From JAQVEM01 sp964610315 (GTDB lineage Bacteria; Actinomycetota; Humimicrobiia; Humimicrobiales; Humimicrobiaceae): 64,000 nucleotides of DNA. The DNA lies in the NCBI GenBank assembly GCA_964610315.1, contig CAZSVM010000011.1:14592-78591 (forward strand), in the 5' to 3' direction. Both the position numbers and the translations under genes were made by a program. Under the pieces are notes generated by a model, which saw only the letters and a list, made by a program, of their open reading frames with translations, searched no databases and was not told the origin of the DNA. Of this stretch, positions 25,659 to 33,236 are shown one piece after another. Each line of letters opens with the position of its first letter. Position 1 is the stretch's first letter.

Positions 25659-26399
25659 ATGAATAGAATATCATTGATTATAAGACAGAAAATATTAAGT
25701 ATCGTTTTTATAATCATTTCTATAATCGGAGGAGTGTTTATTTTCTGGTATATAATCAGCCTGAAGGAAAAAATTCCGGAGAATATTAATTATAATCAAA
25801 TATTCATAGCTAAATCGGATATAAAAAAGAATGAAAAAATTACCCCGGAGTTAATAGAAGAACAGGAGATCCCCGCAAATATATTTAGTGGAAAGTTTAT
25901 TGTAGATAAAAATGAAATTATAGGTGAAAAAGTTACTGTGGATATTTTAAAGGGTGAAATTATTACCAGGGATAAACTTGAAGGAAGAAATTCTGGTAAT
26001 GATTTTAATCTTAGCTTTTCCTCTTATATTCCCGAGGGTTTAAGAGCGGTAAGCATTCCGGTAAATTTTTATGGTGACAGATCACTGCTTAAGGAAGGAG
26101 ATAGAGTTGACCTAATATCCACCTATTATGAACCGGAAAACGATATTCTATATTCGGAGACAATTCTTAGTGAAAAAGAAATAATATTAATAAGCGGAAA
26201 TTTTAAAGAAAGCGATTTAAGAAATGTTAATAACCAGGAAAATTTCTTGCTGGGTTCATTAACCGAGGACAATTTGGTTGATTCTTATTATGAAAATCCT
26301 CTTATTATCACTTTTTATCTCACTGGCCCAGAAGCAGAAGGAATTTTCCTGGCTATGGAAAGAGGAGTTTTAAACCTGTCGATATGTCATGGGAATTAA
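25659..26399 (+). CDS. cpaB: Tad pilus assembly protein CpaB/RcpC
   Basis: A 246-residue protein with an N-terminal membrane anchor (about residues 12-33) followed by a SAF domain (IFIAKSDIKKNEKITPELIEE) and the RcpC-type region YIPEGLRAVSIPVNFYGDRSLLKEGDRVDLI. In diderms CpaB works with the secretin; here no secretin gene is present, as is usual for monoderm Tad loci. It is the first gene of the pilus operon, and the five following genes run in the same direction with short gaps. Confidence 0.88.
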   Translation: MNRISLIIRQKILSIVFIIISIIGGVFIFWYIISLKEKIPENINYNQIFIAKSDIKKNEKITPELIEEQEIPANIFSGKFIVDKNEIIGEKVTVDILKGEIITRDKLEGRNSGNDFNLSFSSYIPEGLRAVSIPVNFYGDRSLLKEGDRVDLISTYYEPENDILYSETILSEKEIILISGNFKESDLRNVNNQENFLLGSLTEDNLVDSYYENPLIITFYLTGPEAEGIFLAMERGVLNLSICHGN

Positions 26400-26477
26400 C
26401 TTTTTTATCAGGGTTTAATTTATTTATCTAAATGGTCAATAATTCAGTTTTAGAATACGTAAGAAAGGAATTATAAG

Positions 26478-27242
26478 ATGACAGATAAATTGGATGGAAG
26501 CGAATCAAAAGTTATATTGTTTTCCGGAAGCAAGGGAGGCTGCGGCTGCAGTTTTATAACTTATTGTGTCTCAACTTATCTTGCCAGAGAAACTACTAAA
26601 AATATTTTGCTTCTGGATTTAAATATTGGTAAGAAGGACAGCAGGTTGATTTTTAATTTAGCGGATGACAGTTGCAGGGATCTTGGGGATCTGGAAGAAG
26701 TCATAAATGAACTGGATGTTTCAATATTAAGGAGACTGGTGGTTAACTTTAAAAATAGTTTGAATCTGATATTACCTCCAATAAAAATAGAAAAGAATAA
26801 ATTTTTTTATGGGGATTACCTTGAGAAACTGCTGGATATGCTTAAAGAACATTTTGATATTATCTGTGTGGATTTTCCCAATTATCTTTTTGCTCAGTAT
26901 ATGATTAGGCTAAAAGATTTTATTGATAAATATGTTTTTATATCACTACCGGATTTAATTTCCGTAAATAATTTGAATTTAATGGTTAAGAGCATAGTTT
27001 ATGATGAATTTTCTTATGATTATGACATTTTGATTAATAAGTTTAACATCAGACCTGCTGTCTCAACTACTGGCATTAATTCAATTTTAAATTACCCCAT
27101 AAATGCTTTTATTCCCTATGATAGGGACATTGAATTTTTAATGCTGAACAGGGGGCCTGATTCTATTTTTAATTATAATCTTAGAACCGTAACCAGTATT
27201 TCTGCTTTTTCAAAAAAAATATATGAGGATTTTAGTCTGTAA
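26478..27242 (+). CDS. TadZ/CpaE-like P-loop ATPase
   Basis: A 254-residue MinD/ParA-superfamily protein. The deviant Walker A is SKGGCGCSF, with the signature lysine but no GK(T/S) lysine, as in CpaE/TadZ (KGGVGATT type). LLDLNIG and ICVDFPNYL take the positions of Walker A' and B. TadZ localises the pilus machine to a pole. No receiver domain is present at the N-terminus, unlike full CpaE. AAGGAA precedes the ATG. Confidence 0.82.
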   Translation: MTDKLDGSESKVILFSGSKGGCGCSFITYCVSTYLARETTKNILLLDLNIGKKDSRLIFNLADDSCRDLGDLEEVINELDVSILRRLVVNFKNSLNLILPPIKIEKNKFFYGDYLEKLLDMLKEHFDIICVDFPNYLFAQYMIRLKDFIDKYVFISLPDLISVNNLNLMVKSIVYDEFSYDYDILINKFNIRPAVSTTGINSILNYPINAFIPYDRDIEFLMLNRGPDSIFNYNLRTVTSISAFSKKIYEDFSL

Positions 27243-27259
27243 ATTTTACTTATAATGAT

Positions 27260-28531
27260 ATGGATACATCGAATTATTTAAGTACAAAGATACTAAAAAA
27301 GATTAAAACTGAGGATTTAAGCGTTCTTCCACCTGAAACCAGATTAAAGATTATTGATAAATATTTAAAGGAAATAGCAGAAGAAGAAAAAATTATAGTC
27401 AGTCAGAAGGAGATTCTAAAGCTGGCCAAGGAAATTTATGAAGATAGCTATAGTTTTGGACCGGTAAGTCTCCTTATGAATGATAACCGGATAACCGAAA
27501 TTATGATAAACAATTTTGACCAGGTTTATATCGAAGAAAATGATGTTATAAAAAAAACAGGAATTATTTTTAGAGACAATAATCATATCAGGAACCTGAT
27601 CGATAAAATATTAAGTCCTCTGGGTCTAAGGTTGGATGAAAGTTCGCCAATGGTAGATGCCAGACTTAAAGACGGATCAAGGATTAATGTAGTTCTAAAT
27701 CCGGTGACCATAAATGATATGGTGGTTACCATAAGAAAATTTAATAGAAATATAATGGATATAGGAAGTTTAAAGAGGGAAGGTACCATAAGTGAGGAAG
27801 TTGCTGATTTTATCGAAACCTGTGTAAAGAGTAAGTTGAATATAATAGTCAGCGGAGCTACTTCTACCGGTAAAACCACTTTTTTAAACGTTATTTCCAA
27901 TTTTATCCAGCCGGATGAAAGAATAATAACCATCGAAGAAACACTGGAGTTAAATTTGAATTTGCCCCATATAATCAAACTGGAAAGCAGGCCTCCCAAT
28001 ATTGAAGGAAAGGGGGAGATAACCATAAGGGATCTGGTAAGAAATTCATTAAGAATGAGGCCGGACAGAATTATAGTAGGAGAGATCAGAGGAGCTGAAG
28101 CAGTGGATGTTCTTCAGGCAATGAATACCGGTCACGATGGTTCTATGACCACCATTCATTCCAATTCACCGAGAGATCTGGTAAGCAGATTGGAGACAAT
28201 GATACTGATGTCCGGATTGAATCTGAATCCTTCGACTGCCAGAAGAATGATAGCATCATCGGTGGATATGATTATTCATCTGGGGAAGTTAAAAAATGGA
28301 AGGAGAATTTTGCTGAGAATAAGTGAGCTTATAAATAAAAATGAATCTATAGGGGGTAATACGATTCTGGAGGTAAAGGACATCTTTAAGTACCGGATGA
28401 CTGATATCGAAATAAATAAAGGCGGATTCTGCAATGGGAATATTATTTTTACAGGCTACATACCAGCATTTATGGATAAGGTAAAAAATCATGGGTTTGA
28501 TTTTAATTTTGTAGATAAAGATGAGCAGTGA
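27260..28531 (+). CDS. cpaF: Tad pilus secretion ATPase CpaF/TadA
   Basis: A 423-residue type II/IV secretion ATPase. Walker A is GATSTGKTT, the Asp box is TIEETLEL, Walker B is RPDRIIVGEIRGAEA, and the His box is HDGSMTTIHSNS. The N-terminal domain includes ITEIMINNFDQVYIE, the CpaF-type start. It hexamerises at the inner membrane and powers Flp pilin assembly. It overlaps tadB by 11 bases. Confidence 0.94.
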   Translation: MDTSNYLSTKILKKIKTEDLSVLPPETRLKIIDKYLKEIAEEEKIIVSQKEILKLAKEIYEDSYSFGPVSLLMNDNRITEIMINNFDQVYIEENDVIKKTGIIFRDNNHIRNLIDKILSPLGLRLDESSPMVDARLKDGSRINVVLNPVTINDMVVTIRKFNRNIMDIGSLKREGTISEEVADFIETCVKSKLNIIVSGATSTGKTTFLNVISNFIQPDERIITIEETLELNLNLPHIIKLESRPPNIEGKGEITIRDLVRNSLRMRPDRIIVGEIRGAEAVDVLQAMNTGHDGSMTTIHSNSPRDLVSRLETMILMSGLNLNPSTARRMIASSVDMIIHLGKLKNGRRILLRISELINKNESIGGNTILEVKDIFKYRMTDIEINKGGFCNGNIIFTGYIPAFMDKVKNHGFDFNFVDKDEQ

Positions 28532-29381
28532 AATTTTAATTTTTGTTGTTTCTTTCATAACCATAATATCCCTGGTTTTAGGCTTGAGGAATATTGCCTG
28601 TATGTTTGGTTCAGGTACCGGGATTTTAAATGGTGAAAGAAATTACAGGGAGATCAGGTTAATAAAATATATTTTAAAAAAATGGGAAACCGGTAAAAAA
28701 GTATTTATAATACTTATATTTTTTATCCTGGTATTATGTTTCTACCTGCTCTCCCTGAACTTTATATTCAGTCTATTTGTCGGTATATGTGTAGAAATAT
28801 ATGTTATTGATTTGTTGAATGGTTTTGAGGAGAAGAGAAAATATCTGCTGAATAATCAGCTTATTGAATTTTTAAATAATATGGCAGTAATGCTTAGAGC
28901 CGGTAATACGGTAAGAAATATATTCAAGTCCTCTGCCAGTTGGTTTAAAGATCCTCTTGGCGGCTATTTAAAGGAAACAGTCAATGAACTGGAGCTGAAT
29001 TCCACTCTGGATGAAGCTCTGGATAGATTTTCGCAAAAGTGCAGGAGTATGGAAGCTGATCTTCTAGTCAGTTCTTTAAAAATCAATAATAAAATAGGCG
29101 GGGATTTGATACCTGTCCTTGATAACATAGCCGACAGTATACGCCATAACCTTAAATTAAAGTCACAATTAAATACCATGAGTGTACAGAGTAGATATTC
29201 CGGTAACATTATCTCTATATTCCCTATTATAGTCCTGACTCTGCTGTGTATTTTTATGAACCATGCGATAATGGATTTTTTTTCTACCGCAGTAGGAATT
29301 ATCTCCCTTATAGTAGGAGGAATTCTGGAAATTGCGGGGATAGTAATCATTAAGAAAATCACCGGTATTAGAAAATTATGA
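28521..29381 (+). CDS. tadB: Tad pilus platform protein TadB
   Basis: A 286-residue membrane protein of the type II secretion F family. There are two helices near residues 52-90, a cytoplasmic F domain (LIEFLNNMAVMLRAGNTVRN through LDEALDRFSQKC and NNKIGGDLIPVLDNIADSIR), and two C-terminal helices. The gene order CpaF-TadB-TadC is standard. The ATG overlaps the end of cpaF, which indicates coupled translation. Confidence 0.9.
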   Translation: MSSEILIFVVSFITIISLVLGLRNIACMFGSGTGILNGERNYREIRLIKYILKKWETGKKVFIILIFFILVLCFYLLSLNFIFSLFVGICVEIYVIDLLNGFEEKRKYLLNNQLIEFLNNMAVMLRAGNTVRNIFKSSASWFKDPLGGYLKETVNELELNSTLDEALDRFSQKCRSMEADLLVSSLKINNKIGGDLIPVLDNIADSIRHNLKLKSQLNTMSVQSRYSGNIISIFPIIVLTLLCIFMNHAIMDFFSTAVGIISLIVGGILEIAGIVIIKKITGIRKL

Positions 29382-29391
29382 AGGATAAAAT

Positions 29392-30285
29392 ATGCTTATA
29401 TATTTGATTATGTTCATATATTACTTATGTGTATGCTGGGGTATATTCTATTTTCTCAGAGTTAAAGGCTATTATCAGCCTGGCAGAATCAGTAACCGTC
29501 CCCATTCCGGGGAAAAGAAATTAATTAGTAGGCTTACAAACAATATAAACTCGGTTTCTTATAAAATTGGAAGTATTTTGATTAACAAAAAATATTTTAA
29601 AGTCAGGAAAGAAAATATAGAACTATTAAAGTTGCTGGAATTTGAAAATAAATTATATCCAACTCCAGAATCTTTTACAGGTTATAAGGTAATTTTATCA
29701 TTTTTGCTTATTATTACTGGCTCACTTATTGGCGGTAATCTGATAAATTCATTGGTTTTAAGCACTATCGGAGGAACGATTGGTTATTTTATTCCAAATC
29801 TGCTGCTCCAGAATTTCAATCGTATAAGGCAGAAAGAAATAGATAGGGACTTACCTAATATTATCGATCTGCTTGTAGTAGCTACATTATCAGGACAAAA
29901 TATTTACAATGCTATAAAAATTGTAGCTGCAAAATATAAAGGGAGTATCTGTTCGGAGCTTTCCAGTTTTATAAAAGATATCGATATCGGAATTGGTAAA
30001 TTGCAGGCTTATAGAAATTTAATGGAAAGGAGTAGTTCGAGTGAATTCAAAAATTTTGTTTTTCTGCTCATTCAGGCGGAAAGGTATGGATCTTCAATAA
30101 ATGAAATATTAAAGAGGAAATCTGATTATATGAAGTTTAAAGCCTATCAGAACCTGGAAAGAAGAATAAGGAGAACAGCAGTTCTAATATTATTTCCGCT
30201 GGTTTTTCTTATACTGCCCTCTTTTGTAGTATTAGTGGGAGGGCCGCTTATATATTCAATAGGGGGAAATTTTTTAAAATTCTGA
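29392..30285 (+). CDS. tadC: Tad pilus platform protein TadC
   Basis: A 297-residue membrane protein, paralogous to TadB. It has an N-terminal helix, a helix pair near residues 101-140, a cytoplasmic F domain with LPNIIDLLVVATLSGQNIYNA and LIQAERYGSSINEILKRKSD, and a C-terminal helix with LFPLVFLILPSFVVLVGGP, which is characteristic of TadC. It starts 10 bases after tadB. A strong terminator 13 bases after the stop ends this operon before the pilin gene. Confidence 0.9.
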   Translation: MLIYLIMFIYYLCVCWGIFYFLRVKGYYQPGRISNRPHSGEKKLISRLTNNINSVSYKIGSILINKKYFKVRKENIELLKLLEFENKLYPTPESFTGYKVILSFLLIITGSLIGGNLINSLVLSTIGGTIGYFIPNLLLQNFNRIRQKEIDRDLPNIIDLLVVATLSGQNIYNAIKIVAAKYKGSICSELSSFIKDIDIGIGKLQAYRNLMERSSSSEFKNFVFLLIQAERYGSSINEILKRKSDYMKFKAYQNLERRIRRTAVLILFPLVFLILPSFVVLVGGPLIYSIGGNFLKF

Positions 30286-30298
30286 TCTTTTTACGCTT

Positions 30299-30329
30299 AA
30301 ACACCCCGGATAAAATATCCGGGGTGTTT
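30299..30329 (+). terminator. Intrinsic terminator after tadC
   Basis: A perfect 14-bp stem (AAACACCCCGGATA pairing with its complement) closed by an AAA loop, ending in TTT then G. It stands between the tadC stop and the convergent small secreted-protein gene and could act on both strands. Confidence 0.85.
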
Positions 30330-30364
30330 GTCTAGGCGTCCCTAAAATTAGATTACCTGAAAAT

Positions 30365-30733
30365 TTAATTGGTAAATACAGTAGCCACTACTCTCCGGTC
30401 ACCGCCGTTTTCGCTTATGTCAGTAGCTTTACTGGTTGTGGTGCTACCAAGAACTTCGGCTTTGTATTCTTTATTTATACTGTCTATTCCTTCATCAAGA
30501 TTGTCTGATATTCTGGATAGTATTGTTTCTGTTTTTATGCTGTCATCTTTAATGGATACTTCTTTTTGTACCACTGCTGCTTTTTCTACATCTTCTACTT
30601 TGTATGTACTACTTTGAGTAAAGCTACTGTTTATCTTTGCCGCTTTAAGATTAAAAGCACTAAATAGTGGAAGAGCAGCAATCAATGCCGCTACCACTAT
30701 GATTATCACAGTTATTTTTAATTTAAATCTCAT
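30365..30733 (-). CDS. Small secreted or membrane-anchored protein of unknown function
   Basis: A 122-residue protein. ATG 30733 is chosen because the hydrophobic signal or anchor (residues 5-24) then follows a basic MRFKLK start; a longer frame runs through the leader RNA. The mature part is polar, Ser/Thr/Lys/Glu-rich with alternating residues (VEDVEKAAVVQKEVSIKDDS), and ends RRVVATVFTN; it looks extended or beta-stranded. No family was recognised. It is inserted antiparallel between tadC and the pilin gene and has an attenuator-type leader, so it is likely made only under a specific condition. Confidence 0.65.
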   Translation of the reverse strand: MRFKLKITVIIIVVAALIAALPLFSAFNLKAAKINSSFTQSSTYKVEDVEKAAVVQKEVSIKDDSIKTETILSRISDNLDEGIDSINKEYKAEVLGSTTTSKATDISENGGDRRVVATVFTN

Positions 30734-30754
30734 CAGCTTTTTCCCCCAAAAAAA

Positions 30755-30778
30755 CCACCTAACCCAGAGGCTAGATGG
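30755..30778 (-). terminator. Intrinsic terminator inside the leader of the small secreted-protein gene
   Basis: Read on the minus strand, CCATCTAGCC and GGTTAGGTGG pair over 10 bp (two G-U pairs) around a TCTG loop, followed by seven T residues. It ends only 14 bases before the start codon, so it must be a conditional attenuator of that gene rather than a terminator of anything upstream. Confidence 0.75.
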
Positions 30779-30799
30779 CACATCCTTTTTAAATAAAAA

Positions 30800-30880
30800 A
30801 GTAATAGCCGGTTGCACCACTTGGCTCGTTACATTCCAAAGTGCCCAGATAGCAGAATGTAAGTCCCAGCCTCCATTACT
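30800..30880 (-). ncRNA. Structured leader RNA, candidate riboswitch
   Basis: On the minus strand the ~80-nt region folds as a three-way junction. P1 is AGTAAT/ATTACT (30875-30880 with 30800-30805). P2 is TTACATTC/GAATGTAA, 8 bp with an 18-nt loop. P3 is AGCC/GGCT enclosing an AAGT bulge and a GGT-GCA-ACC hairpin. Unpaired GGAGGCTGGGAC and CG join the helices. It is followed by the terminator at 30755-30778 and then the gene. I compared it by eye with c-di-GMP-I, T-box, SAM, TPP, purine and cobalamin consensus and found no match. The pairings are seen directly; ligand sensing is inferred. Confidence 0.5.
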
Positions 30881-31213
30881 GAAATAAAATTTAGAATATC
30901 AATAAAACATATAATTATTTGTTATATTAAAATATTAAAACTTATTAATACTATTGTCAAGATTATTTTATATATTATTTTTATTATATTTTTATTAATT
31001 TTTTCGTAATAAATAAAAAACAGACCAAAAGTTTTAAAAAATCGATATAAAATATTAATTTAAGTATATTTATGTATTTACACAAATACATAAGTATGGT
31101 AAATTAATTATATAGGTATATGAGTAAATGTATAAATTGGTATTATGATTTAAAGGAGGTGAGAAATTAAATACTGAAATATCGCATGCAAACTTTATGG
31201 TCAGGGAGAGGGG
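30881..31213. other. AT-rich divergent promoter region between the leader RNA and flp
   Basis: About 330 bases, more than 80% A+T, that must hold both the minus-strand promoter of the leader RNA and the plus-strand promoter of the pilin genes. Many TATAAT-like hexamers occur, so none can be singled out. Near its end is a strong Shine-Dalgarno sequence, AAAGGAGGTGA (31152-31162), that is too far from the pilin start to serve it. Confidence 0.6.
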
Positions 31214-31221
31214 GTGAGTAA
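31186..31221 (+). CDS. Possible 11-codon leader peptide ahead of flp
   Basis: ATG 31186 opens a frame reading MQTLWSGRGGE and stops at TAA 31219-31221, overlapping the GTG start of the pilin by 8 bases. A strong ribosome-binding sequence lies at 31152-31162, about 23 bases upstream, further than usual. It may couple translation to the pilin, or be chance. The only support is the strong Shine-Dalgarno sequence and the overlap. Confidence 0.25.
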   Translation: MQTLWSGRGGE

Positions 31222-31405
31222 AATTAAACTGAGGAAAAAAAATATATTGATTAGATTCCGGAACCAGAGGGGACAATCAACTCTTGAATACGCATTGGTT
31301 ACTGTAATTGCAGGGATAATAAGTGCAATTTTAATTGCAGTTGGGAAACCCCTAATAATAGATGTTATTTCAAAGGTTTTTGCCAAGATAGCTTCAATGG
31401 TTTAG
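31214..31405 (+). CDS. flp: Flp-type major pilin
   Basis: A 63-residue type IVb prepilin. A basic leader (about 19 residues ending RNQRG) is followed by the cleavage site G/QSTLEYALV with the conserved Glu at +5 and Tyr at +6, then a single hydrophobic helix (VTVIAGIISAILIAVG) and a short tail. It is the subunit polymerised by the CpaF/TadB/TadC machine. The GTG start has GGGAG 6 bases upstream. A prepilin peptidase (TadV) is needed but was not found in the window. Confidence 0.92.
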   Translation: MSKIKLRKKNILIRFRNQRGQSTLEYALVTVIAGIISAILIAVGKPLIIDVISKVFAKIASMV

Positions 31406-31427
31406 AAATTTAATCAAGAAATATCAT

Positions 31428-31901
31428 ATGCAGATTAACGAAATGGGAAACGGTTCTAAATTTAAAATTATGTCAGGAATAAATGAAAATAAAAAAAATT
31501 GTGAAATTTCAACCGGTAAATCAAAAGGCCAGGCTTCCATTGAATTTGTCCTGGTTATTCCTTTTCTTATTTTGATAATTTTAGCTGTTTCCCATTTAGG
31601 ATTGTTGATTTATCAAAAAAATGTACTGGAGCAGGCTGCTCGTGAGGGAGTAAGAGTGATAACTACCACCAATTCCAACCAGGAAGCTCTCAAGTGCATA
31701 AGAAGAGTTTGTTCCGGCCTCGATCAGGATAAACTTGATATAAAAATTACTCCCGAGAATGGAGCTTCCAGAAGAGTGGGAGATGTGGTTGAGGTAATTG
31801 TTGGGTATAGATCCGGCGGCATTGCCCATTTACTGGAAGTATTTACAGGAAGAGAGAACTTAATAAAGGCAAAAAGCAATATGAGGATGGAATGTTACTA
31901 A
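31428..31901 (+). CDS. tadE: TadE-like pseudopilin
   Basis: A protein of up to 157 residues. A leader of about 34 residues precedes GQASIEFVLVIPFLILIILAV, a prepilin-type cleavage site with Glu at +5 and a hydrophobic helix. KNVLEQAAREGVRV is the TadE-family follow-on. The C-terminal part is exported. The start is uncertain because ATGs at 31428, 31443 and 31470 are in frame and none has a strong ribosome-binding site. It overlaps the next gene by 10 bases. Confidence 0.85.
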   Translation: MQINEMGNGSKFKIMSGINENKKNCEISTGKSKGQASIEFVLVIPFLILIILAVSHLGLLIYQKNVLEQAAREGVRVITTTNSNQEALKCIRRVCSGLDQDKLDIKITPENGASRRVGDVVEVIVGYRSGGIAHLLEVFTGRENLIKAKSNMRMECY

Positions 31902-32320
31902 AAAATTTAAAGATACAAAGCAGCGGAAATATTTCTTTCCTGGTATTAACTGTATTAGCGGTATTTTCAATTTTATTCGTATTTATCTTTGATCTCTGTC
32001 AAATTTTTGCGGTGAGAGAGGAGACAAAAAAAGCTTCAGATGCCGCTTCGCTGGCAGTGGCACAAAATTTGTTGTTTTTTGAAAGTCAGGACTGCCTTAA
32101 AATGGCTGAGGAAATTGCCCGGTTAAATAATTGTACTCTGGTTGAATGCAGCTGTGATTATGATGAAGTAATAATTACGGTAGAAAAAAGAATTGGATTT
32201 TCTTTGCTAAATAAATTTATCAAAGAAAATGGTGTGGTTAGATCCACATCCAGGGCAAAAGTAGTGTATCCGTGGGATGAACAGTTTGGTTACTGCGATT
32301 CCTATAGATTCGATTATTAA
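31892..32320 (+). CDS. TadG/Rv3654c-like pilus-locus protein
   Basis: A 142-residue protein. The N-terminal part SGNISFLVLTVLAVFSILFVFIFD is a hydrophobic anchor after a short polar leader. ETKKASDAASLAVAQ matches the conserved A-x-D-A-A-x-L-A stretch of TadG-like and Rv3654c-like proteins. There is no von Willebrand domain, so it is the short form. The GG-BP start overlaps the tadE stop. It probably sits at the pilus base; this is family inference. Confidence 0.75.
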   Translation: MLLKNLKIQSSGNISFLVLTVLAVFSILFVFIFDLCQIFAVREETKKASDAASLAVAQNLLFFESQDCLKMAEEIARLNNCTLVECSCDYDEVIITVEKRIGFSLLNKFIKENGVVRSTSRAKVVYPWDEQFGYCDSYRFDY

Positions 32321-32369
32321 AATTTTAATAAATTTTGAATTAATAACATCTTATAATGAAGGAGAAGAC

Positions 32370-32789
32370 ATGAATTACGTAAACCATATATTTTTACTGG
32401 GAAATCTGACCCGTGATCCTGAAATTAAGTATACCAACGAAGGAATAGCCATTACCGAGATGGGGCTTGCGGTAAATAAAAAGTGGATTGATAAAAACGG
32501 GAAAGAATCGGAATCAGTGGATTTTTTTAATATTACCACCTGGAATAGTCTGGCGGAAAATTGTGCAGCTGCGCTAAAAAAGGGAGACAGAATCCTGGTA
32601 AGCGGCCATATGAACTTAAGAAGTTGGGAAAACAAGGAAGGCAAAAAATATAATATTACCAGCATCACTGCTGATATAGTGGCAGCAAGTCTGGAGTTTA
32701 ACCAGTTAAAAATTCTAGAAAAAAATAATATAGAATTGAAAGAAAAGGAAGATGAGAAAAATGAAAAAGTTAAAGTAAAGAATTCATAG
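32370..32789 (+). CDS. ssb: Single-stranded DNA-binding protein, short form
   Basis: A 139-residue protein. ATG 32370 has AAGGAG upstream; a longer frame to 32277 overlaps the previous gene. The OB-fold pattern is complete: FLLGNLTRDPEIKYT, FFNITTWNSLAENCA and LKKGDRILVSGHM. The C-terminal tail is highly charged (Lys/Glu) and ends KVKVKNS; it lacks the acidic DDDIPF-type tip that recruits repair proteins in most SSBs. A second, housekeeping SSB elsewhere is therefore plausible. Confidence 0.9.
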   Translation: MNYVNHIFLLGNLTRDPEIKYTNEGIAITEMGLAVNKKWIDKNGKESESVDFFNITTWNSLAENCAAALKKGDRILVSGHMNLRSWENKEGKKYNITSITADIVAASLEFNQLKILEKNNIELKEKEDEKNEKVKVKNS

Positions 32790-32825
32790 AATCTTGGTAA
32801 CCAAGACTGGTCAAATAAAAGTGAA

Positions 32826-32855
32826 GGAAAACCTCTAAGAAATCAGAGGTTTTCC
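32826..32855 (+). terminator. Terminator hairpin after ssb
   Basis: GGAAAACCTCT and AGAGGTTTTCC form a perfect 11-bp stem with an 8-base loop, 36 bases after the ssb stop. No clean T run follows (CCGTATTGTT), so it may be only partly effective. Confidence 0.65.
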
Positions 32856-32965
32856 CGTATTGTTGTGCTTATGTAATAATAAAGAAATTAATAGTTTAAT
32901 CAGGCAGGTGTTTGCATTTATAGCTTATTGTATTTAATATTATTTTTTAAGATTAAGGAAAAGAA

Positions 32966-33154
32966 TTGAAAAATTCCAGGGAATTAAAACCTGATGATTT
33001 GATAATTTTTAAAAAGCCCCACCCCTGCGGTTTTAACCGGTGGTTACTATTGAAAGCGGGGAGCAGGATGGAGCTTAGGTGTGTTAAATGCGGCAGAAAA
33101 ATTATTCTGGATAGGAAAGAATTCGAAAAAAGATATAAATCCAAATTGAGGTAA
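32966..33154 (+). CDS. DUF951 zinc-ribbon-like protein
   Basis: A 62-residue protein matching DUF951: LKPDDLIIFKKPHPCGFNRW, then LRCVKCGRKIILDRKEFEK. Three cysteines (HPCG, CVKC) and a histidine could bind zinc. It is widespread in Firmicutes and relatives; the function is unknown. The start is TTG with AAGGAAAAG upstream. Confidence 0.85.
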   Translation: MKNSRELKPDDLIIFKKPHPCGFNRWLLLKAGSRMELRCVKCGRKIILDRKEFEKRYKSKLR

Positions 33155-33236
33155 ATGTTATATAATTACCTGGTATAGGCCTGGTTGTATTTATAAAAAT
33201 AGAAAGGTATTTTGAGAGGAAAGGTATTTTAAAAAG

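Noticed and set aside
30701..30733. CTGATGAG near the start of the minus-strand secreted-protein gene, resembling a hammerhead ribozyme core
   Set aside because: The required GAAA core and flanking helices are not at the right places; the match is just the start-codon context.
30800..30880. T-box or c-di-GMP-I riboswitch identity for the leader
   Set aside because: TGGTGCAACCGGC only loosely recalls the T-box core and has an insertion, and the conserved c-di-GMP-I motifs (CAAA-GC type) are missing, so no class was assigned.
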